Below are positions 1 to 8,025 of a stretch of DNA of 17,385 bases, piece by piece (the stretch's first letter is position 1; the number at the start of each line of letters is the position of its first letter). The stretch covers positions 1 through 17,385 of the forward strand of contig QMVB01000016.1 in the NCBI GenBank assembly GCA_003660905.1, in the 5' to 3' direction. The notes below the pieces were generated by a model. It was not told the origin of the DNA. It saw nothing but the letters and a program-made list of their open reading frames with translations, and did not search any database. A program made the translations under genes and the position numbers. The DNA comes from Candidatus Nanohalarchaeota archaeon (GTDB taxonomy: Archaea > EX4484-52).

Positions 1-3000
1 ATCTCAGCTCAAATGAGCGACCCTGACAGCGACACTCTGACATGCAAATTCTATCTTGACAACGCAGAGTGCCATTGCACTGCAACCGGAACAGTAACAG
101 GAAATTACTGCAATTATTCCAAAGTGAACAACAACACCTGTGAATGCTTTGCCGTAGGAGACACAATAAACATAATTGCAGAAGCATCTGATGAATGGCA
201 CAGCAAAAACTCAACTTCAATCAATAATGTGATTCCAAACAGGGCGCCAACAGCACCGGCAAACCTAAAACTCCTGATAAACGATGCTTTCAACGATACA
301 GACCACGTGATAACCCACAACCCATTAATCAACTGGACAAACCCGTTAGATGATGACGGGGATGCATTAACAATACATGCGCAGGTAAAAGAAGAAGGGC
401 AAAGCTGGCAGGATGACAACTCAATGAACATACAGCCGGCAGACTACTCAAACGAGGGCATGATGACAATAGGCAACTCTACCCTCCAGGACGGCAAAAA
501 CTACACATTCCGGCTAAGAGCATGCGATGCCTACAGCAACTGTTCAGGATATGCAGAATCAAACATATGGCTCCGGCTCAATTCAAACGCCTCAATAAAC
601 TCAGATTGCACAGAGCCATCTCCTCCTTTCGGAAATATAAACCTGACCGTAAACATCACAGACCCTGAATCAGACAATATTGTATGGGCAAACTTTACTG
701 TCACCAAAAGCAAAGGCACAATAACCAGTCAAAACGCAACAACCCTGAACATCAACAACAATTCAGCAAACCACACCTTAAACCTAACTTATCCATCACA
801 GACAGGAAATGCAAACCTGACGATATTCTACCAAAACCAGAAAACGCATAAACTCAACTCAACACAAAAATCTTTCAACAACGAGACAAATGCAACGCAC
901 CACATCCAAATCAGCAGTTTGATCAACAACGCAACCATAAACATAACCTTCTCAAACCTGTCAAATGCAGAAAACATGACAATCTATATCAACAGCAACC
1001 AGATAGACAAAATACCAAACCCTCAAAACATAACCTACAATTACTCCGCAGCCCTGCATCCCAGCCAATTCAACAATTTCACCTACTCTCTAAAAAACGG
1101 AACAGGGACATTGGACAAAACAGAGATAACTTATTACCCGAACCAGTCAGCAGAACTCCGCATAAACAACAATATTTTAGGAACTATAGCATTCACCAAT
1201 CAGACAGCAAACTCTACATTCACAAATGCATCCCAGTCATGGCTTGCAAACTCAACAAACATAACCTACACAACCGGCGCCAACATAACAATATTCAACT
1301 GCACCATTAATTATTCGCAAACCATCCCTGTAACAAACAACCAAAATGCCACGCAATACGGCGATTTATGGAAAATTAATTTTTCCACATCAGCAGACAC
1401 AACATATTCATGGTCGCTTGTCGCCTCTGACGGCTTTGAAACATCATCATTATCAAACTCATTTGTAACCGGGAACCAGAACCCCCTTGCAGACGGACCT
1501 TTCTACTCAAACATACAAAACAAACATGCTTTCTTAGCATGGTCAAATGCAACAGACGCAGACGGGACAATAATAAGTTGTAAAATACATTACGGCAGCA
1601 ATAGTGAAGAACTCTTAGCACAGCAAAACAATACCGTAAACTGCTCAAAAGAGATAAACACATCCCATTATTCTGTCAACACTGAAGTAGCAGTATATTT
1701 CGTATTCAAGGATGACAAACAAGCAACAAAAACCACAGGAATAATCTACCCGATAATCCCTAACCAGAACCCAATCATAACAAGCTTAACTCTAAACAAT
1801 CCGCACACATATATAGACTTAATCACCAACTGGACTTTCTATGACCCTGAAGGAGATGACACAACCCAGTCAATAATAAACTGGTCCCGGTATGGTGCTT
1901 CTTATGAAGTAGACCAGAAAAATGAATATAATCTGGTATCATCAAATCTTGAATACACAAAGACAGCAAAAGCCGACAACTGGAGTGTCTGCGTCAAGGT
2001 AAAAGACCAGCACAATGCAGATTCATATATAAACTGCACCTCAAATATCACAATAAAAAACTACCCTCCACAACTAACCCAAATCCAGAACACGACACAG
2101 GCAGGGCACATCATCTTTATCTCTGCCATTGCAACAGACCGCGACAATGAAACAGATTTTGCAAACTGCACAATCCACTATTATAACCAGCACAATGCAT
2201 CAAACAAAACAGGCAATCTATCTACATCTTACGCAGGCGAGCAGGACCCGAATCAGGTAAAGGCGAAATGCGCAGGCAATGTCACGGCAGGCAGTTGGCT
2301 ATTTCCAAACCAGAACATAAACATCACAATGCAAATCTGCGACGGGAACATCCCCGGCGGCAGCAACTGCACAAACACAACCATGCAGACATTAATGCCA
2401 AACCAGATGCCGCAGGCGATATTGACAACACCGCCAAACCGCACCAATTCAACAAACTCAACAATTGCCTTTGAATGGACTTCCTCTGATGCAGACAAGG
2501 ACAACCTGACATATAATCTGACAGTCTATAATTCAACAGGCATATTCAACTGCACAGATACAACAGCGCAGGCGCAGGCAATAACCATAACTTCAGACGG
2601 GATTTATCACTGGAATGTATCTGCAACAGACCTATACAACAACACAGAACTAAACACAACATACTCACAGGCAAGAACAATAACAATAGACTCCACTCCT
2701 CCGCAGTTAATATCTGCAGTATGCAACATCACAAATATATCATATAATAACGCGCAAAACAGAACCCTGAATGCAACACAGGGCGACAACATCACATGCA
2801 CTTTAGAATGGAGCGACAACTCCCAAAACTGGGGAATAGAAGGACTTGCAAACGCCGCATTAAACATCACCTACTCAGTCAAAAACAACGAAACAGAAAA
2901 CCTGAACTTCACAAACAACAAAACAACATTCAATCTCACCAATATCCCCGCAGGAATAATCATTTTCAACACAACAGCTTTTGACTGGCTTTCAAACACC

Positions 3001-6000
3001 AACCATTCAATAATCAACATCAGCGCAAATGATACAGAAGCCCCGGCAATAAACACAATATACACATCCCCCTCTGCCCTGGCAGATTTAGATCCAAACA
3101 CCACAGTAACAATATATGCAAACATCACAGACAATCTCGCAATACATACAGCATTACTATACTACCACAGAAACGATTCAATCAACACAACAAACCAGAC
3201 GTGCGTACAGATGAACAAAACCAATAATATCTACAACGCAACTCTTTCAAATCACCAAAGCGGAAACTGGACATACTATATAATTGCAAATGACACAACA
3301 GGCAACACAGCGCAATCCCAGAATTATGCCCTCCAGGTATGGAAAGATTACACAATAAATGTCTCGATAAATGATGTGCCGGCAAACTCAATAGAACTCA
3401 ACCAAAACTTCACTTTAGGAACAATTACATTCAACAACACAGGCGACTTCAACTACACCTGCGATTTATCCAGTTCAATAACCTCATCAAAACCAATGCA
3501 ATTCTATTACAGCAGCAACTCCATTGAACTTAACCCGTCAGATACTTCAACAAGGCAGATAAATGCAACGGGCAAAGAGCAGGGACCTCTGCCGAACTGC
3601 AAAGTAAATATACAGCTTCCAATAGACTGCACCTGCCTGGCTTGCACCCAGAGCGGTGCAGACTACATAAACCAGATAATCCTGTACCCTGAAGTAGAGA
3701 TAAGGGCAGCAGGACCTTATTTTGAAGATGAAATTACCGCCCCTTCATCAATGCAGGCAGGAACATCATCAACAATGCATGTAAAGATAAGAAATATCGG
3801 CACTGTTAATGCAGAGAATTTTTCAATATCATTTGAAAACATGAGCTCAGGCATAAGCATAACAGGAGAGGCAACAAAGAGCAACCCAATGCTTGTGCAG
3901 GCAGGATATCCAGAGAGCTTCTGGAGGTCATTTACAATCAGCGCAGATGCAGATATATACACAGATACCTATTCATTTAACATCATCGCAAACTGCACCA
4001 ACTGCAACAGCGCACAAGACATAGAGACCGTCGACATCCCTATTGAAGGAAAGACAAGAACAGTTATAGAAAAACATTATTCCGGCAGCAGTTCCGGAGG
4101 TTCAAGCAGTTCATACACTTCTCTGATTGCCCCTGAAACTATCACAGAAGAGCAGAAGCAAAAACTATTCCGAACAGAAGCGACATATGAGTTAATAAGA
4201 GGAGGAAAGCAGCAGTTTAATCTGGAAGTGGAAAACCCGTTTGAAGGAGATCTGCTAAATGTTTCTGTCTCAATTACAGGATTTTTATCCAAGTACATAA
4301 GCGTTCATCCTGTTTTTGCAGACCGAATCCATTCTGGCAGCAGCAGCAACTTCACAATATTCCTCGAAGCCCCAGAATATTTTAAAAGGGGAGAATACAA
4401 GCTTATATTTACAATCAAGGGAATTATAAATAAGACAGATGAAGAAATAAATATGAAAGAGACAAGAACAATAACACTGATTGTTCTTGAAATATCAAAG
4501 CAGGAAGCAGGGCACTACATTGATCAAATAAAAACAATCATTGAAGAAATGGAAGATAAAAATCTCAACACAAAGCATTTGCGCGAATTTATGGAAACAG
4601 CAAATGCATCTATCAGAGACAGGAATTATGAAAAAGCAAGGGATGCTTATGAGACTATAAAGAAAACCAGCGAGCATGCATTTGCATGCGTAGATACATT
4701 AAATGAAATGAAAAAAAAGCAAAATGAAGCCATTTTCAATGGCATTGACATCCCGAAAACAAAGAGGCTTCTTCTGCTTGCAGAAGCAGCGCTCAATAGG
4801 GGAGACTATGAAACAGCCTTCAAAAGAGCAGAAGATGCAAAAGTGACCTATGCGCTTGAAACAGTCGGGGTATTCAACCCATTTGCATTTGCAGTAAACA
4901 ACTGGCAAAAGCTTATCGCAGCATTTGCAGCTATCATGGCAATGTCATACATTGGTCTTTTGCTGCTCAGATGCGATTTTCTCAACAGGAAACTGAAGTC
5001 GCTGAAAAAAGAAGAGAACATCCTGCTCGGACTTATCAGAGAATCCCAAAGAGAATGCTTTGAAGAGGGCAAGATGAATATGAGGGAATATATGCAGACT
5101 CTCGATCAGTATGAAAAGCAGATGAGCAAAGCAGTCCAGGAAATCATAAAGTACGAGACTAGAAGGATTAACCTGTTCAAGTTCTTCAAGAAAAAAAGCC
5201 TGATTCTCGAAGAGGAAAAAGCAAGGCTTCTTGATATCATAAAAGATGCGCAAAAAATTTATCTCAGCGCAGGCAATCTAGATACAAGAATATATGAAAA
5301 CAGGATAAAGAGCTATTCAGAACGGCTTGTTGAAGTAGAGGAGCAGCTTGCAGCAATAAAAGCAAATGATGCAATGAAAAAGTCATCCCGCATCCTACCT
5401 GTGCTTTTGATACTGCTTATTTTGCCGCTGCCGGCATTTGCTGTTTCAGACAATTCGGTTCACAGCGCATTCATCCTTGCAGAAGAAGGCATGGATCAAA
5501 TGCTGGAAAAAGGACTGCCTGTGACAAGATACAATGACACTTTGTTTCTTGCAAAGCAGATATACGAAGCGCAGGTTGCGCTGGAAGAGGCAGGAGGCAG
5601 TCCGGATTATTCAATAGCATATTCAAAACTCACTGAGCTAAGTCAAATAAAGCAGAAAGCTTTTCTGGCGCTTGATGAGCTCAATGCTCTTGAAGCGACG
5701 ATAAGCCAGATAGAGGGCATAGACAAAAAACCGGTCCGGGAAATTCACAGCAAAGCCAAAATTGAATTTGAAGCAGAAAGATATGAAGAATGCCTGAAGT
5801 CCATAGATGAGGCATATGAAAAAATCTCTGAGCTTGAAGCCATAGAGACCAAGGTAAAAGCATTCTACGAGGCAGGCTCAAGAAACATCATGGGCTTTCT
5901 TGACAAAAACCGCGTGCAGATTGTCTTGTTTTTCTCGATTATGTTCTTAATCATTGCAGTGAGCTATAAGAGAATAGTGTGCTGGAGAATTAGGAATAAA

Positions 6001-6198
6001 ATGAAAGCTCTTAATGCAAGATGGTATTCTATCCGTGCTCTGGTTGCCCAAACACAGCGTGAATATTTCGAGGACGGGAAAATAAGCGAAACTACATACC
6101 ATATCAGGATAAAAAAATACGGGGAAATGATGAGAGACATTAAAAGGCAGATTCCCCTGCTCAATGAAGAGCTTGCAATAAGAATGAAAAAAAGGTAA
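1..6198 (+). CDS. Giant Ig-like-repeat cell-surface membrane protein (5'-truncated by window)
   Basis: The frame is open from base 1, so the true start lies upstream; numbering here takes the Met at position 13 as residue 1. Residues 1 to about 1230 are Asn/Thr/Ser-rich beta-type repeats. Domain starts such as NRAPTAP, NQNPLAD, NQNPIIT, NYPPQLT, NQMPQAI, DSTPPQL and DTEAPAI precede DPEGDD or DADKD turns, as in cadherin/Ig-like modules. N-x-S/T sequons are very dense, which suggests heavy N-glycosylation. A CARDB-like domain (about 1232-1345), a Ser/Gly linker (1357-1368) and a NEW3-like beta domain (about 1385-1493) follow. Next come a helical ectodomain (about 1496-1630), a membrane span (about 1634-1654) and a charged cytosolic tail (1656-1787). 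An internal signal peptide (1788-1810) opens a second helical ectodomain, a second membrane span (1968-1986) and a second tail. It is probably a surface, adhesion or sensing protein; the ligand is unknown. The KaiC-like gene starts 4 nt after the stop. Confidence 0.85.
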   Translation: MSAQMSDPDSDTLTCKFYLDNAECHCTATGTVTGNYCNYSKVNNNTCECFAVGDTINIIAEASDEWHSKNSTSINNVIPNRAPTAPANLKLLINDAFNDTDHVITHNPLINWTNPLDDDGDALTIHAQVKEEGQSWQDDNSMNIQPADYSNEGMMTIGNSTLQDGKNYTFRLRACDAYSNCSGYAESNIWLRLNSNASINSDCTEPSPPFGNINLTVNITDPESDNIVWANFTVTKSKGTITSQNATTLNINNNSANHTLNLTYPSQTGNANLTIFYQNQKTHKLNSTQKSFNNETNATHHIQISSLINNATINITFSNLSNAENMTIYINSNQIDKIPNPQNITYNYSAALHPSQFNNFTYSLKNGTGTLDKTEITYYPNQSAELRINNNILGTIAFTNQTANSTFTNASQSWLANSTNITYTTGANITIFNCTINYSQTIPVTNNQNATQYGDLWKINFSTSADTTYSWSLVASDGFETSSLSNSFVTGNQNPLADGPFYSNIQNKHAFLAWSNATDADGTIISCKIHYGSNSEELLAQQNNTVNCSKEINTSHYSVNTEVAVYFVFKDDKQATKTTGIIYPIIPNQNPIITSLTLNNPHTYIDLITNWTFYDPEGDDTTQSIINWSRYGASYEVDQKNEYNLVSSNLEYTKTAKADNWSVCVKVKDQHNADSYINCTSNITIKNYPPQLTQIQNTTQAGHIIFISAIATDRDNETDFANCTIHYYNQHNASNKTGNLSTSYAGEQDPNQVKAKCAGNVTAGSWLFPNQNINITMQICDGNIPGGSNCTNTTMQTLMPNQMPQAILTTPPNRTNSTNSTIAFEWTSSDADKDNLTYNLTVYNSTGIFNCTDTTAQAQAITITSDGIYHWNVSATDLYNNTELNTTYSQARTITIDSTPPQLISAVCNITNISYNNAQNRTLNATQGDNITCTLEWSDNSQNWGIEGLANAALNITYSVKNNETENLNFTNNKTTFNLTNIPAGIIIFNTTAFDWLSNTNHSIINISANDTEAPAINTIYTSPSALADLDPNTTVTIYANITDNLAIHTALLYYHRNDSINTTNQTCVQMNKTNNIYNATLSNHQSGNWTYYIIANDTTGNTAQSQNYALQVWKDYTINVSINDVPANSIELNQNFTLGTITFNNTGDFNYTCDLSSSITSSKPMQFYYSSNSIELNPSDTSTRQINATGKEQGPLPNCKVNIQLPIDCTCLACTQSGADYINQIILYPEVEIRAAGPYFEDEITAPSSMQAGTSSTMHVKIRNIGTVNAENFSISFENMSSGISITGEATKSNPMLVQAGYPESFWRSFTISADADIYTDTYSFNIIANCTNCNSAQDIETVDIPIEGKTRTVIEKHYSGSSSGGSSSSYTSLIAPETITEEQKQKLFRTEATYELIRGGKQQFNLEVENPFEGDLLNVSVSITGFLSKYISVHPVFADRIHSGSSSNFTIFLEAPEYFKRGEYKLIFTIKGIINKTDEEINMKETRTITLIVLEISKQEAGHYIDQIKTIIEEMEDKNLNTKHLREFMETANASIRDRNYEKARDAYETIKKTSEHAFACVDTLNEMKKKQNEAIFNGIDIPKTKRLLLLAEAALNRGDYETAFKRAEDAKVTYALETVGVFNPFAFAVNNWQKLIAAFAAIMAMSYIGLLLLRCDFLNRKLKSLKKEENILLGLIRESQRECFEEGKMNMREYMQTLDQYEKQMSKAVQEIIKYETRRINLFKFFKKKSLILEEEKARLLDIIKDAQKIYLSAGNLDTRIYENRIKSYSERLVEVEEQLAAIKANDAMKKSSRILPVLLILLILPLPAFAVSDNSVHSAFILAEEGMDQMLEKGLPVTRYNDTLFLAKQIYEAQVALEEAGGSPDYSIAYSKLTELSQIKQKAFLALDELNALEATISQIEGIDKKPVREIHSKAKIEFEAERYEECLKSIDEAYEKISELEAIETKVKAFYEAGSRNIMGFLDKNRVQIVLFFSIMFLIIAVSYKRIVCWRIRNKMKALNARWYSIRALVAQTQREYFEDGKISETTYHIRIKKYGEMMRDIKRQIPLLNEELAIRMKKR
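5020..6153 (+). repeat. Three copies of a ~42-residue cytosolic motif in the surface protein
   Basis: Copies lie at 5020-5145 (residues 1670-1711), 5227-5349 (1739-1779) and 6031-6153 (2007-2047). They align without gaps around the core: RESQRECFEEGKMNMREY, KDAQKIYLSAGNLDTRIY and AQTQREYFEDGKISETTY. Each is followed by about 18 charged helical residues. Two copies follow the first membrane span and one follows the last, so the motif belongs to the cytosolic tail. The G-K-I-x-x-x-x-Y pattern resembles short helical-hairpin (SHOCT-like) modules; that similarity is tentative. Confidence 0.75.
5374..5442 (+). other. Internal signal peptide marking a fusion of two membrane proteins
   Basis: Residues 1788-1810 of the surface protein form a textbook secretory signal: Met-Lys-Lys, a Leu/Ile/Val/Pro-rich core, and a cleavage-type end LPAFA before V1811. 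It sits after a long charged segment predicted to be cytosolic, so it must re-enter the membrane. It may be cleaved, or it may serve as a membrane anchor. The ATG at 5374 is in frame and could also start a separate shorter protein (274 residues, to 6198). I see no well-placed ribosome binding site; a GAGGAG lies about 30 nt upstream. Confidence 0.8.
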
Positions 6199-6202
6199 GA
6201 AT

Positions 6203-6979
6203 ATGGAAAAGGAGATAAAAAGAAGAAAATTCAGGACAGGCATACCGGGCTTTGATGAACTTTTTAGAGAGGGCATCCCTGAAGGAAATGCCATTTTAGT
6301 GGAAGGAGGTCCGGGGTCAGGCAAGACGGTGTTTTGCCTTCATGTCGCAATCAACGCATGCAAAAGAGGGAAGAAAGTCCTTTATATGAGCTTTGAAGAG
6401 CCGAAAGACAGGCTGAAAAGCCATATAAATGCATTTGGATGGGATTCCGAAAAATATGAAAAAAAAGGATTATTGATGATTAAAAGATTCAATGCCCTTG
6501 ATGTTGCAAGAAGCGTTGAAGCATTGCTGTCTGAGGCAAAAAGAGAACTGTTAATTGATATCCAGCCGGTCCTGATACCAAGAGGATTTGAGCCGGACAT
6601 TGTATGCCTTGATTCATTGAGTTCCATCTCTTCTGCATTCAGCGGTGAAGAAGCAAGGTTCAGGATTTACATGGAACAGCTCTTCAGGCACCTTGAGAAT
6701 ACAAATACGACATCGTTTCTCATAAGAGAAACCCCTAACCCTGCGCATATCGGTGCAATTGTTTCTGAGAAAGGAGAGGCAGTGAGCTTCCTCTCAGACG
6801 GGATTATTGTCCTGTACAATATAATATATTCCACCGGCAACAGGGGCAGGGCAATTGAAATATTGAAGATGCGTGGAGAGGACATTGACAGGAGGATAGT
6901 TGAGGTAAGAATCGTAAATAAAAAAGGGTTTGTTGTCACTCCGAACAGGCAGTTGAAGGGAGAATATAAGTTGAGTTGA
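6203..6979 (+). CDS. KaiC-like RecA-superfamily ATPase
   Basis: This 258-residue single-domain ATPase belongs to the KaiC/RadA-like family common in archaea. It opens with the family signature TGIPGFDELF (12-21). Walker A is GGPGSGKT (35-42), the catalytic acidic pair lies in SFEEP (E65, E66), and Walker B is DIVCLD (132-137). The C-terminal pattern RGRAIEILKMRGEDID is the usual KaiC ending near the subunit interface. No second KaiC domain, signal peptide or membrane span is present, so it should be cytosolic and probably oligomeric. The ATG lies 4 nt after the stop of the surface protein, with a weak AAGGT 7 nt upstream, so the two are probably co-translated. The neighbour suggests a role in signalling or surface-apparatus control, by analogy with the archaellum ATPase FlaH and other KaiC-like switches; the substrate is unknown. 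Confidence 0.93.
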   Translation: MEKEIKRRKFRTGIPGFDELFREGIPEGNAILVEGGPGSGKTVFCLHVAINACKRGKKVLYMSFEEPKDRLKSHINAFGWDSEKYEKKGLLMIKRFNALDVARSVEALLSEAKRELLIDIQPVLIPRGFEPDIVCLDSLSSISSAFSGEEARFRIYMEQLFRHLENTNTTSFLIRETPNPAHIGAIVSEKGEAVSFLSDGIIVLYNIIYSTGNRGRAIEILKMRGEDIDRRIVEVRIVNKKGFVVTPNRQLKGEYKLS

Positions 6980-6983
6980 TGTG

Positions 6984-6989
6984 TTTTTT
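6984..6989 (+). terminator. Possible T-run terminator after the KaiC-like gene
   Basis: Six T residues occur 5 nt after the TGA stop of the KaiC-like gene. Archaeal RNA polymerase commonly stops at such runs without a hairpin. It fits with a new promoter beginning about 20 nt later. Confidence 0.35.
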
Positions 6990-7009
6990 GTGAAAATTAG
7001 ACTTATCTA

Positions 7010-7017
7010 TTTATAAA
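7010..7017 (+). promoter_or_regulatory. TATA box of the MCM-like/DHH operon, leaderless spacing
   Basis: The sequence TTTATAAA is centred about 26 nt before the ATG at 7039. In archaea, transcription usually starts about 25 nt downstream of the TATA centre, which places the first transcribed base at or next to the A of the start codon. This predicts a leaderless mRNA, and it agrees with the lack of any Shine-Dalgarno sequence before this gene. Confidence 0.65.
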
Positions 7018-7038
7018 TTATTTTGCTATTAATACTGT

Positions 7039-8025
7039 ATGAAAATTCCATCATTTTTATATGCCCTTAAGCCATTAAGTCAAGAGCAGAGAGATATGTT
7101 TGCTCACCCTGCGCTTTACTGCATTAAAGGAGAGGATATAGGCAGGCTGAAGCTTTTGGCAAAGCAGGGCAAAGCACAGATAGTGAAAAAAGAGACCAGG
7201 TACAGCATTGCCGAAAACACAGATTATGTTCATTTTGAACCAGGCAAAAGCATAACAGATGAAGAAGAGGATTTTGTTTTGGCATCAAACAGCAGGATAA
7301 GAGAGCAGGTGCAGCAGCATGCACTGGCTCAAATTCCTGACAGGCAGAAGGCATTTTTGGAAGTATTTAATACTATTTACGGATTCAGCGAGATAAAAAA
7401 AGCGCTGCTTTTGCAGTATTTCAACCCTGGGTTTTCAATTGCGCTTTTGTGCCAGGACAGGGATGTTTACAATAATTTTATCCATGTTCTTTCTATGATG
7501 GATGTAATTATAGCAGATAAATGGAACAAGGCAGTTGAAGAGAAAATGAAGGAGGATCCGGACGCGCCGGGAGTATTTATCGGGCTGTTGAAGCAGAGCA
7601 TTTCAAAGGAACTGGTCAAATATGCAAATTCAGGGCTGGATGATTATTTTGACATTATATTTGTGCTTGAAAAATACAAAAAAGAGGATTTTGAAAATAT
7701 CGCACAGCTTGTTCTCGAAAAGAATAAAAAGGCACTGAATAAAGAGGATTTCAAATTGCTGAAATTTGCAAAAGATATCAAAGGGCAAACAAAAGAGGAG
7801 AATCTTTTTGGCGACAAAAAGCATTTGAGCACAATAAAATCATTTGTATGCGAAATGAAATCGAACGAGGACAAATACTATTTTAATGTATCTGTGGACA
7901 TTATAAATACAATTAAGCAACTTCTCATTGCCCAGCTTGCCATAAATAATAGTGATAAAATTACTGACAGGGAAATATGGAATGCAATAGAAATCGTTTC
8001 GTTCAGTAATTTTAAGAGATTATGA
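7039..8025 (+). CDS. Degenerate MCM-like AAA+ protein, predicted ATPase-inactive
   Basis: This 328-residue protein shows the landmarks of an MCM helicase core in order. The pre-core linker ITDEEEDFVLASNSRI (71-86) precedes IYGFSEIKKALLLQ (113-126), matching the MCM signature IYGxxxIKxAxxLQLF. DYFDIIFVL (202-210) fits the MCM segment SRFDLIFVL. The C-terminal helices fit the MCM lid, ending DKITDREIWNAIEIVSFS (306-323). The catalytic parts are gone: where GDPGTAKS should stand, the protein has CQDRDVYN (138-145); the Walker B region reads IIADKW (157-162), with Lys for the catalytic Glu; and the arginine finger of SRFD is Tyr203. The N-terminal OB-fold and zinc region is missing or reduced to about 70 residues. 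It probably acts as a structural or regulatory partner rather than a helicase. Its stop overlaps the next gene by four bases (ATGA). Confidence 0.7.
   Translation: MKIPSFLYALKPLSQEQRDMFAHPALYCIKGEDIGRLKLLAKQGKAQIVKKETRYSIAENTDYVHFEPGKSITDEEEDFVLASNSRIREQVQQHALAQIPDRQKAFLEVFNTIYGFSEIKKALLLQYFNPGFSIALLCQDRDVYNNFIHVLSMMDVIIADKWNKAVEEKMKEDPDAPGVFIGLLKQSISKELVKYANSGLDDYFDIIFVLEKYKKEDFENIAQLVLEKNKKALNKEDFKLLKFAKDIKGQTKEENLFGDKKHLSTIKSFVCEMKSNEDKYYFNVSVDIINTIKQLLIAQLAINNSDKITDREIWNAIEIVSFSNFKRL

Noticed and set aside
1..6198. Many antisense reading frames across the giant surface gene
   Set aside because: They result from the A+C bias of the sense strand, which removes stops on the opposite strand; none shows recognisable domains.
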